A stretch of DNA of 64,000 bases from the NCBI GenBank assembly GCA_947179485.1, contig OX359246.1, positions 13,268,001-13,332,000 on the forward strand, given 5' to 3'. How positions within the stretch are numbered: position 1 is the first letter of the stretch; each line of letters starts with the position of its first letter. Shown in pieces: positions 18,735-29,305 of this stretch. Source of the DNA: Allacma fusca (Eukaryota; Arthropoda; Collembola; Symphypleona; Sminthuridae). The position numbers and the translations under genes are program-made. Under the pieces are notes generated by a model that had not been told where the DNA came from, ran no database searches, and saw only the letters and a list, made by a program, of their open reading frames with translations.

Positions 18735-19985
18735 TGGAAGGACACCGCACAATCCTTACGAGAAAATGCCCTCTGATCGATTTCAACGAAAAAATTACTG
18801 CAGGGTGCGCCTTGATGCGTAGATCATTTTTGATAATTGCCCCAAAAATATCTGACGACGGGATTCAGAGATATCCCAGGTCAAAGTTAGCAAAAAATGA
18901 GGGGGGCTAATGGGGTACCAAAATATTTAAACAGTGAAAATTAGCAATATAACTTCAAAAATGGCAAGAATGAAAATTGAATAACGTCCAAAAAATTTCA
19001 TTGAGGTATAACTTTAAAATTCCAAGATCCTGACCTCAAGAGGTCAAAGAGCGTCGATACCGGTTTCATAATCTAAACGGTGACAAAACTGGCCCAGATT
19101 GGACTCAGGGATTTAATTAGACACATTAAACGTGTGCCGAGTTTGGTTCCAGTTTGTGACACGATGACCCAGCTGTGACCCCCGTGGTCAATATCTTACC
19201 CATACCAGATTGGGTACCTAAAAATCATTCTATCTACCCTCAAATTGGATAGAATAGTGATGCCAATGGTCTGGTCTGATCCAGATTTTATGAAACTGGT
19301 CTGGTCCGAAGCTCAGACCAGACCATGGTCCCGAAAACCATAGAGTACAATTAAGCAATCACATTTTATCCAGTGAAATTCTTGTTTTATCACCAGAAAT
19401 GACGTTTTTAATTCGTTCCATGGGATTTCGTTAACTCATAATTTTTTATTTTGCATACTTTTTGGACCATGGTCCTTGTGGTCTGGTCTGGTCTGGTCCT
19501 GAAGCTGGACCAATTGTATCTGGTCTGGTCCAAGTGTTGGATCAGACCGGACCAGACCAATAACGGACCATTATAAATGGTCCGGACCAGACCATTGGCA
19601 TCCCTAGATAGAACTTTTGGTTTAAGCTCAGACATATTGCCTTTCTATTTTGGTTCCAGTTGGATGATTAATAGGCACCTTATCATCTTAGGTACGTGTA
19701 ATATATTGACCTCGGGGGTCACAGATGGGTCATCGTGTCATCAGCTGGAATCAAACTTGGTAGCAACACATCTGGGCTTAAACCAAAAGGTCTAGCTTAT
19801 TTGCGGGTAATTCGAATGATTTTTGGGTACCGGTGATATCTCCGAATACCGACGTCAGATATTTTCGGGGCAATTATCAAAAAAGATCTACGCATCAAGG
19901 CGCACCCTGCAGTAATTTTTTCGTTGAAATCGAACAGAGGGTATTTTCTCGTAAGGATTGTGCGCTGTCCTTTCATGGTTTTATT
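18735..19985. mobile_element. Foldback element, about 1.25 kb
   Basis: The two arms are near-complementary over several hundred bases. For example 'acaatccttacgagaaaat' on the plus strand at 18750 recurs inverted near 19950, and 'gacacgatgaccca' near 19157 recurs inverted near 19730. The arms' chance reading frames translate alike only because they are the same sequence. No transposase is visible. A smaller MITE is inserted near the centre. Confidence 0.7.
19255..19606. mobile_element. MITE with GGTCTGGTC repeats nested in the foldback element
   Basis: Its ends are TAGTGATGCCAATGGTCTGG and the inverse of TAGGGATGCCAATGGTCTGG (one mismatch in 22), flanked by the direct repeat gatagaa on both sides (19248-19254 and 19607-19613). 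The interior is built from GGTCTGGTC and its complement, giving dense palindromes. The termini and the 7-8 bp target duplication suggest a hAT-type MITE. It splits the foldback element, so it is younger. Confidence 0.7.
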
Positions 19986-21257
19986 CACGGAACTAATCCA
20001 TATTCACCAAACTATTGACTTACATTTAATAATCTCTTCAGCAAGACGTAATCATGCAATCAGATATTTTGTTACAATTTTAAAAACAGGCTATGCTCTG
20101 CGTAGAAACGTATATGGAAATATGTAAGTTGTTGTGGAGGAAATTATAGTACGCAATAAAATCCTTTCGAAAGGTTGCTCGGATTAAACGTTGATCCGAA
20201 CAGTTCTTTTGTTTGTCAACATCAAATGTTTAGCATGCTCTGCAGTAAGTCATTAATATTTCCTGACTAGAACGTATATTTTCGAAAGTTTAAACAAACA
20301 GTAGTAATACCATAATCCAGTCCATAAACAATCCTGACTTAAGTTGTCCCCAGAGTTTAAGAATACAATAAAAGTAAAAGCATGAAGATTAAATATATCA
20401 GCATTTGTAGGTGAGTAGACCAATGCATATAATTAATCTTGATTTTAATTTTAATCTAGTCTTACATTCCTTGGGCAACTTTAGTCTGCCATCAATATGG
20501 GCTTAGACATATCTACTAAGCCCAATTTTATTTATGGATTCTCTGCCTGCGAAAATCTTGCGTTTTTTACTATTTCGTTGTTAGAACTCATTCGTGATTA
20601 GAGAGCACCTTAAAGGCTCGCCACTAATCAGCCACTCTCGAGAATTCTTTTCAAAATTCCATGAATTTAAAATCTTTCAACCTCGATTATCAATGCGTAA
20701 TACTCAAGAGAGTGACAGTGTAAGCCAAACATATGCAGGCAAAAGGATTTTAACCACAAAGAATAACACTCGTTCGGATTGCACTCTTTCCGTGGATCTG
20801 AAAGGACTTTAGCACCCCCTCCATAATTGCGGACGGTATGAAGTACTTAGTATGATTGTCTTGTTTTTGTCTGAAAGCCCATGTTTTAGACAAATGATTG
20901 GGAAAATTCCTTGAGATTTTATTAAATCATATATTTTCCATTGTTGTTCCTTTACCAGGCTAGGGGGAGAAAATGATATGAGAACCGTACGTTAGAAAGG
21001 CTATGGATAAATAAATGGGGGAAACGTCCTTGAAGGCAAAGGTTTGATTTATCAATTGTCATACGATACAGTAACAACGTGTCTTCAGGGTAAATATATA
21101 TACTACAAGGAAGTGCCATGTATGCTGCAATTTTTAACATTCTTGAAATAAAAATAAAGTATATAATGCAAGGTCACCCCGAAGTCCAATTAATCAAGAT
21201 GTGAATTTTTACTGTACGAGAGAACAATACTGAATGCACATATCACTGATGGGCTTA
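19986..21257. other. Intergenic downstream of the 21258 gene
   Basis: Contains the right copy (20181-20410) of the diverged direct repeat described for 18100-18345. Otherwise AT-rich with no coding frame I can support. Confidence 0.4.
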
Positions 21258-22496
21258 TTAACGTATTAAATGTTTCCTTGATTTGGAACGCATCATCGGA
21301 ACCATACATTCTTGAAATTCGGAATCGTATGGGACAACCACGAACTCCGTGTTAAGCACCATGGAGGCCTCCAATTTACCTTTGACCAGGTTCGTACCCC
21401 TCACGTCCCCATTGTGATTCACTGCGGTAATGTTGTCCTCCTTTTTTAGGAATTCGATGAGTTTATCGGGGTCAACGCCTCTGGCGGAATAGCAAACTGT
21501 TGCATTAAAGTCCATTACTTTGTTGTCTGATAGCTTGATCACGGAGCAGGCTTGAATGGACGTGTACGGAGGAACCACGACCCGCTGGCTGACCGTAAAT
21601 ATATTCGTTTCAGTGGTCGAGTGTGTTACCTCCGTCGTATTTGTGGTAGTATCACCGGTTACAATAGTCTGGTGTACGGTTGTGCTCCCAGACTTGTATG
21701 TCACACGAAGGGTGTTAGTCCGTGTGGTCATCCAAGTAGTCTTCATTGTGATTGAGTACGTTTCTGTGACTTCCTTCTCATGAGTGAGGGTTACTGACAC
21801 TTCCCCGGGACCGTCGTTGTGGATTTCATCCATCCCAGCAAAATCCGGCCGATCCCCAAAGACTGGGTCGTTTGAGAACTCGAAATCAACCAGCTCCATC
21901 TCTATTTCTTTTGCGAAAGCCAGTAGGACAGAATAACTTTCAAATTCATACGTCTCATCGGCACCTTCGCCAAAGGCTACGTAGGCCGCGCCCTCGAGTG
22001 TGTTCACGTGGGCGGGGTACCACTTACCCTCGTTCAAATATAACCCGACAACTTCTTCGAGATCTCCTTGGAGGCTCACGAGTAACTCCTTTTCGTGAGG
22101 GCAGGGCGTCTTGTCCGCCAATTTCGTATAGCAACGATTCGGGTTGACCAGGAATTCAAAAGTACTGTTGACGGTAGAGTTTTCATCCTTAACCCCGAAA
22201 AACGGTAGGAAGATTGTCTTCACGTCCTCGCTATTGTCAAAGCGCCCGAGCACATAATCCGTCTCGTTCACAAAGTTCCCTCGAATGATGTACTGATTAT
22301 TGACTCCGGTTTCCTCCGTCTTCACAATATCCTTTGGAATATTGAGGTCAGACAAACTTGCCGTAGCCCATTTCAGGTTGCATGGGAGTTCCTTCCCGGT
22401 GAGAACTTCGGAATGAGAATTGTAAATTTGAACGAGGACCAAAAAGACAGGCCAAAATATCATGATTGCTATTTTAGGGGTTCTTTTCCAAATCAC
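21258..22496 (-). CDS. Secreted DM9/aerolysin-like (natterin-like) protein 3
   Basis: 412-residue single-exon frame. Hydrophobic N-terminus (IAIMIFWPVFLVLVQI) acts as the signal peptide. This is the clearest DM9 match of the four: VVGLYLNEGKWYPAHVN, then AAYVAFGEG, then FESYSVLLA, the usual 'G..Y..G.W.PG......YV.FGG.......YEVL' layout. GMDEIHNDGPGEVSVTLTHEK opens the aerolysin-like half. A Thr-rich alternating hairpin region follows (TTWMTTRTNTLRV through TTNTTEVTHSTTETN), then VVVPPYTSIQACSVIKL and YSARG. The C-terminal tail is basic. It forms a head-to-head pair with 22792 (295-base spacer). A membrane-inserting role is inferred from the fold and remains unproven. Confidence 0.72.
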   Translation of the reverse strand: MIWKRTPKIAIMIFWPVFLVLVQIYNSHSEVLTGKELPCNLKWATASLSDLNIPKDIVKTEETGVNNQYIIRGNFVNETDYVLGRFDNSEDVKTIFLPFFGVKDENSTVNSTFEFLVNPNRCYTKLADKTPCPHEKELLVSLQGDLEEVVGLYLNEGKWYPAHVNTLEGAAYVAFGEGADETYEFESYSVLLAFAKEIEMELVDFEFSNDPVFGDRPDFAGMDEIHNDGPGEVSVTLTHEKEVTETYSITMKTTWMTTRTNTLRVTYKSGSTTVHQTIVTGDTTTNTTEVTHSTTETNIFTVSQRVVVPPYTSIQACSVIKLSDNKVMDFNATVCYSARGVDPDKLIEFLKKEDNITAVNHNGDVRGTNLVKGKLEASMVLNTEFVVVPYDSEFQECMVPMMRSKSRKHLIR

Positions 22497-22791
22497 GGAA
22501 TTTCTCCTGTTTGTTGTTCTACTCTAGTGATACTGAATAGTTCTGGGGCCATTTGAGAGATAAGCTGTTATTATAAATCAAATGGTTAATAAGCTCCGGT
22601 TTACTCCTGGATTTGGCCCTAATCCCTTTATCCTACAGTGTGAGTTCAGAGTGCTGATATGGGGTTTCGAACCACCAAATAAAATGAGTCAAAACCAAAT
22701 TATATAGAAGTATTAGGAGGAATTGGGCAGTAGTCACAAATTGCTATTCCTTCAACGGAGTCTTCAATAGTTGTCCCTCAGAATAGAGAAA
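22497..22791. promoter_or_regulatory. Compact divergent promoter region of the second aerolysin-like pair
   Basis: 295 bases between divergent ATGs. TATA-like sequences exist for both directions: attatataga at 22699-22708, about 85-90 bases before the plus ATG, and atttataa (minus) near 22571-22578, about 75-80 bases before the minus ATG. Coordinated expression of the pair is an inference. Confidence 0.45.
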
Positions 22792-24207
22792 ATGGGTTTT
22801 AAAGAATCAACTGCTGCTGCTAAAATTATAGCAATAATTTTCTTAGGTGGAATTATTGCAACTCCGAGAAATACGGTCCGGGGAGAGATTCGGTGCCCAT
22901 TGGTTTGGAAGGACTTTAAATTGACGGATAGTCCCCTTCCAGAAGACTTGGTCCCGGCCTTTCCTTACGATGAGTACAATTTTATCATCCGGCGTAAAGC
23001 CGACGGGGACAGGTACAGGATTGGGAGATTTCGGGTCCATGACAATGTATACTTAATTGGGACCAATCCCGACGATCCTGTTGAATCAAGTCATCAAAAT
23101 CTCTCAATCCTTCAAAATGTCCACGGTTGTACGATTCGCTGGAGCAAGACTCCGATTCAGGAGTTCCTGGTCAGGGCAGATGCAGCTAACAAGGGCGACG
23201 TTAATGTCGTCGGTTCTATCGTAACTGGTAGCGAACCTCTAGCTGGGGAAGCTAACTTTGGGACGAAAAAGCTACAATACGTAAATAGCGACAGGAAAGC
23301 TGACATGGCAGAGGAGCACAAATTTGTCTACTTGATCTCCGTGAGTGATGGACTTCACTTAGAATTTACAAATTTGTCCTTCGCAGACCCTTTCCAGGGC
23401 TCGGTCGAATTCCTGGGAATCGATGAAATCGTCAATCACGGGCCTGGCCTGATTTCACAAGCTGTCACACAAACGTAATGTTTCCAATACTTCCTTCTCA
23501 AATATATGGTCATAAAAATTTGGTGCTGTTAATTCCAGACCATTGAGGGTGTCATAATAATTGTTTTTTGATATACTAGGAAGGATATCCTAAGAACAAC
23601 AGAATTTTATCACGACAGAAATTGGGAACACTGCGCCCAAGTGACTTTCAACTTTGAAATCAATTTGACTCAGGACGTGGGAACCATTACCCTGAAAGCT
23701 CTGGGGCAAAATATTTACCAGTCTTTTGGGGAGGACAAGTTAAAAGTCAAGGGGATACTCGGATCGGAAGTGGAGGAAACTCTGACAACCACAAGGCAGA
23801 TTGAAGTTAATGGCTATGCTCGTGTCCAAGCTTGTACTCTAATTGGTAGGATGGACAAATTTAACAACAAATTTAATGCCACTGGAAAATACACTGCTCG
23901 GGGCTGGACGGGTGAGGAGGTGCTGGAGTACTTAAAAACACGGATCAATGACTCAGCGTATCAACAAAATTTGGTCTCTATCAATGACTACGTTGAGTCA
24001 TTCGAGTCTGGGACATTTTCCGGAGAGACGTATTTAAATAACGTCATGGTTGTTCTGGACCCAACCTATGATAAGAGCTGTGTGGAGCTGGAAGAACTCT
24101 TTTATCGCTTGAGAGGGATTCAAACGGAGGGAAGGAGAACTGGGAGGACACTCAAGGAGTTGGAACAAGGCATAGAGTCAAGAATCGCGGATATTTTACG
24201 CCGATAG
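22792..24207 (+). CDS. Secreted DM9/aerolysin-like (natterin-like) protein 4, one intron
   Basis: Exons 22792-23474 and 23580-24207 join through a 105-base GT..AG intron into 436 residues. The start is the ATG at 22792. A signal peptide follows (KIIAIIFLGGIIATPRNTVRG). The DM9-like part includes YNFIIRRKADGDRYRIGRF and FLVRADAANKGDVNVVGSI. GIDEIVNHGPGLISQAVTQT ends exon 1, so the intron falls exactly where the aerolysin-like half begins. Exon 2 has a Thr-rich region, VNGYARVQACTLIGR and YTARGWTGEEVLEYLK. Polyadenylation signal aataaa at 24261. The protein is homologous along its length to the other three. The C-terminus is long and charged, perhaps helical. Confidence 0.72.
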
Positions 24208-24800
24208 CCCAAAAATTATAAGGTAGCTGGCTCCGAAAAATCGAGGTAAAATAGATTGACAATAAACCCCACGGTTCTATATCTATAAGATCGTGTCAAA
24301 ATGATGATAATAAAAATCCACGAATTAATTAAATAAACGCCAGTGAAATCTAAACCTGTTTTTTCATTTATTATGTATGTGTATTATTGTCCGATTAGCA
24401 GTTTTACAAGGCTTAACTATTGTAAATAAAGCATCAGTAACTATACCTTGATAGCAAGGGCATTCATTAAATAGGTAGAAATTGTGGCATTTAAATCCAA
24501 AGCACAGAAACCATTTGTGATCAGCACTGCGTTGTAATTGTTAGTCGAGCGAAGCGCCACTGTAGAATACATATCGTTGGCTAATTTCTAAAAAGTAAAC
24601 TATTTTCATTTCACAAACTACATATGATTTTTAAATGGGTTCGCAAATGAAAATTTTACTTTTTAGAATTCAGCCGACGATATAAAAGCATCAGCTAGTA
24701 AATAAGTAACTACACGTTCTCCAATAAATACTCGATGATGTTAATGTACGTATTAAGGCTTTTTCTGTGGACAATTTATTTTTCATAATTCAGCCCCGTC
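24208..24800. other. Intergenic, nothing recognised
   Basis: AT-rich spacer after the 22792 gene. Only the polyadenylation signal near 24261 is assignable. 'ctaaaaagtaaactattttcattt' near 24585 has an inverted partner near 24645-24665, so a small inverted repeat is present. Confidence 0.4.
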
Positions 24801-24809
24801 CTGTAAGTC

Positions 24810-26660
24810 TTCGGAACAAGATTTTTCGCCCCTATTGGTCCTGATATAACAAGTGAACAACATTTTTGTCCCGAAACTGTCCCTCCTCGATCCCGCCCCG
24901 AAAAAGTCGTTACTTCCTGATCCGATCAGAATCCCAGTCTTAAAAGAAATGCTCCAAATTCCACTATTTTCAGAAAAGCACCTGCAATTAAAGGACGTGG
25001 CCCGCGGGTAAAAGATCAGGCCGGGCCGAGGCCCGACCCGCCCATGCGGGTTATGAGCGGGTTCGGGCTTAATGATTTTTTGTGTTGCAACTTGCGGTTC
25101 GGGCTAGAGGTGGGATTCGTGCTTGACTTCAGGCCCGAACCCGGAAGAAACCCGAACAAATACTCGATTAGCCCGACCCGGCCCGCCAACGGGCTAAATA
25201 TTTGACATTCAACCCGGCACCTTAAATTTTGTGAAGCCCGAACCCGTTAAAAACCTGGTGTCCAAGATTTTTTACAACCCGAACCCACTAAAAACCCGAT
25301 CTTTAAATGGTTTTAAAACCCGATGAAAACCCGGCTTTTTAGTAACGATTCAATCCGATGCGAAACTTTTGTTTACATATTCTATTATATTTACATATAC
25401 TGATCCATCCCTACTCATCACATTCAATAAGCGTGCACTAAAGGAGCAAAACTTCTTTTTGGCTCTGAAATTTTTTGAACATAAACTAACAAGTGGAAGG
25501 GATCGTTTCAAAATGCTTAAGCATGTGTACATATTAAAAACAATGAACTATTACTTATCATGAATGTACTTACGTGGAAGCAATGATTGAACTCTGCACA
25601 ACGTCACATATGCATGCCACCTATCTGTACTAAATTTTATTCTAGTAAGACTGTCGGGTCATTTGTAATTCCTGACCCAACCGAAACCCGAACTGAAAAC
25701 TAAATACAGGCCCAAGCCCGATCCTAACCCGGTTTCATTGTTTTAGTGCAGCCCGAACCCGGTCGGAGCCCGACGTAAGTTCGTATTTACGGTCCGAACC
25801 CGGCCAAAAGCCCGGCCGGGCTGGGTTCGGGTCGGCCCTAATCCGAAAACCTGCTTCCGGGCCCCACTTCTGGTTTGGGCTGGGTTGTAATCGTATTTCA
25901 AAGGGGCGGGTGGAGACGTACTTTATGCACATTGTGCGGTTGCGGGCGGGTTCGGGCTGGATCTAAACATGTGAGTGGCCCGCAAGCAGCCCGCAAACCG
26001 TTTTTTCAATCAACGATGCTTAGAATTTTTCAATAAGAATTATTGCTTCCATTTGTACTTGCTCATATGAATCTGCATTTTGTAAATGTTGGTTGACTGA
26101 CACATGGTGTGACTTGTCATAACGTTTTAAAGTTTCTGCTCTGAACTTAAAAATGTATTAATTTATATTATTAATTTAATTTATATCTTATTAATAAAAT
26201 ATCTTACATTTGGTGCCATAAGTCTTACTTTATGAATTTACCGAACTTGCTGTACTCAACTTTCCCTCTGTAGCTGCTCGTATTGTTACAAGTTGCTCTT
26301 TGACCTTCCAGATGAACGCTCAGTAATAATTAAAAAAAAATTAAATCCTATAAAACACTTGTGGGCCGAGCAAGACCCGGGTTGGGTTGGGAAATGACCT
26401 GCGGGCCTTTACCTCCAATAAAGCAAAAGTTTACATAAAGAGGTATTTACGTATAAAATAAAAAATTTAAAACAAACAATTCCCATACATCCTAATTTGA
26501 ATCGCAAAATATGATATTCTGGTATTTTGTTCTGTCCCGATATAGTGTTCCGTTTCGTTCCGAAATCTTTAGGACAATAACGTTCGTCCCGATTCCGTCC
26601 TAAAATAACAAAGGGGACAAACATGTCCCGATCCTGTCCCAAAACCTTGGAACGTGATGT
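24810..26660. mobile_element. GC-rich repeat patch: CCCGAACCCG clusters within GTCCCGATCC flanks
   Basis: In an AT-rich background, 25000-26010 and 26360-26410 are packed with CCCGA/CCCGAACCC/GGGTTCGGGC words in both orientations. The flanks at about 24880-24900 and 26520-26640 carry 'gtcccgat' and 'cgtcc' words. The pattern resembles low-complexity MITE families with inverted GC-rich ends, probably one inserted in another. I could not fix exact termini or target duplications, so the class is open. No transposase frame. Confidence 0.5.
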
Positions 26661-29305
26661 ATTTAAGTGAGAGGAAGCTCAATAGGCGAAAGTACCTCCC
26701 CTCAAGAATTAATTACAGTACTGCGTAAGTGTGTTGTTGTTAGCATGTACACGTGTAGGTAAATTCTAGATTCATTTAAACCTTTTAATTATTTCTTTTT
26801 TTGACGTTATGGCCTTATTCTCCATACATATCTACATCTAAACATTGTATTAAGTTTTAATGATGGTGACAATAATGGTATTTCCACAATTAACTATCAC
26901 TAGTATGTATGTATACCAGTGAGAGTATTACATTAATCTAAAAATTAATTTAAAATCCCCGCGTCTAGTCGTAAGAAATGTGGATACACTAAATTCTGAA
27001 TTTAGGAAAATATTCAAGTTAGGCATGTGTGAGATTAAGTGACATATAGTGACTCATGGAAAAGGCTATTTATGGTTAAAACGATGGCGCAACCCTTGCT
27101 TCCCTTTTTCTGTACACACGTATTTGCATGTGCTGATAGATAACCTCATTTAATATTTTGAGGTCAAATATACATATGAGCTGGCCTTTCTCCAAAATAT
27201 CTCCGTGAATTTTTACAATTACATAGCCCTTAAGGGTTGACATTCCTTAACAAAAATAAACAAAAATTGACATCAAATTCCTAAAAAAATCCATGGCCTC
27301 CGTTCATTTAGCATTGCAAGCTATAAAAGTGTGTTCCACCTCTTGAAACTAAATGAAATTAAGACTGTTGTCAACAACATTTTTTACTTTCTGTACAATA
27401 AATATTAAAATTAATAAAAACTAAATTTCATAAATTCTTGTAATCTAAACGATAAAAAATTTGTATTATATATTTGTCTATTAAATTTTTAGATTAAACT
27501 TCGCATCCATCTTAGCATTGGATACCATAGCTTTGTAATCTGTGCTTTTGCATCAAAAAGTTAGAAATATATTAAAAGCTACAAAAGCTGAAACAGCAAT
27601 TATTGTTTTTGCTCCTTCAAATGTTAAAAACAAGTTTTCTGGTTGGGTTTGTCAAAGGAATCAATATTGTATCACTGAAAATGATAGCAGCCGCTATAAG
27701 TTTTATGTAATTAATAGATAATCATAATTAATAATTATTAGCTTTACAATTAGCTTACTTTACTTTTAATTCACTTGCGCAAAAGAGAGAGGTCTTTATT
27801 TAGTCATTACTCTGCACGCTCCCAGTACTACCGCATCAGCACATTCAACCAAATTCAGAGTGCAACATTGCCACCAACACTCTTCCACGCAGACAGCTAT
27901 AGTAGGATATGTACTTATATTGTAAGAGGAGGAAAAGTTGTAAAGGGATGGTGAGTGTAGTTTAGAGTGGGCACTGTGGCCAAGAGTAATTAAGAGTACT
28001 TCCGGTCAGTTTGAATGTCAAAACCGGAGTGATTCACTTTATTTTAGAGTAGTTAGTTCCTCTATTGCAGTCAATTCTTAAGGCTATCCTTCAATACATT
28101 CTCATGATAAAGTCATAAACGCATTATTTAATTCTAATATTTCTAAAATTGAATAAGTTGTTTTCCGAAATAAGTTGTTTTCCTAAATACATCGTCGTTG
28201 ACAATAGTAACGCAACAATATATATATTTACAATAAATCTTGACTTTCTATTTAAAGTCAAGAGGAACCAAAAACAGAAGTAAAAGGAATAACTCTCTGT
28301 CCAAGACTGAGAGCTGGAAATAAAATCACTTACTTGTTTGCTGCTTGAACTGAGAACGTGAGAAGTCCCTCGTCAGGGATTCGTCCTCTCGGGTCACATC
28401 TGGTGACATAACATTTTTATCAATTCAGAGTTTATTACCAATAAATTCGTTTGCTTATGCTACTTACAAACTAAACTTTTTATAACTATTTAACCATACT
28501 CAACAATATCAGAGCTTTACTGGATTTGAAACCGATACCAACGGAAACTTTACGGGACGCTCTGTCCACTCACCCACCACCGCTTGGGTACATAATCATA
28601 ATTATTACACATTTAGATATTCGAGCGGAAGTTGGGTTACATTCTCAGCTCGCCGTTGGTCAATTATTAGAAATATTGTATGGTGTAATATTGGTCTCCC
28701 GTGGACCCACGATTACGAACGTCAATGTAGGGCAAGTTAAAGTCGAGTAATTTTTAATGATGGTAAAATGTTGGCCCAGCGTAATTGTTGACTGGATGAT
28801 TATCCTTACCATTCTTTCGGCATTGTTCAATCAGCCGTGGATGCAAAGTTCTAAATTATCGTGAATTTAGACAATTAAATATTAGTTGCAAATAGTTATT
28901 GCTTAAATATTTGATATTTATTATTCCAGACTGTCTAATGTTAATTGTATATAAATACTTACACGGAGTGGATTTCAATTGCGTAAATTTTACATAACAA
29001 CTCGTCTGTCAGATTAGAAACTGAATATTAAAAGTAATTTAATAGTCAATAATGATTTGCAATAATTTTCCTTATTTTATTCATCCCGTAACGGAGATTT
29101 TAAAGTATTTTTTCTGCTCCAGGTTTAATTACTTCCCAGACAATAAATAACACAATTATTTCAATTAATTCTATTCGAACTAAAAACCCAATAAGGCAAC
29201 CCCATTCGATACTCTCCGAGCAGCATAGTTTCAGGGCCAACTAGGACTAAGATTAAAGCCAGGTATTACCGTTGCATATAGCAAAATCCAGGATATACTT
29301 TGAAC
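26661..29305. other. Intergenic upstream of the chemoreceptor
   Basis: AT-rich DNA with short frames only. No domain, RNA gene or bounded repeat could be supported in 2.6 kb. Confidence 0.4.

Noticed and set aside
18722-18910. Two similar small proteins (18722 plus and 19797 minus)
   Set aside because: Their similarity comes from the inverted arms of the foldback element. Neither has coding features.
28526-28750. 74-residue plus frame upstream of the chemoreceptor, considered as an upstream exon
   Set aside because: No splice sites or similarity tie it to the receptor, whose own ATG at 29306 follows an in-frame stop.
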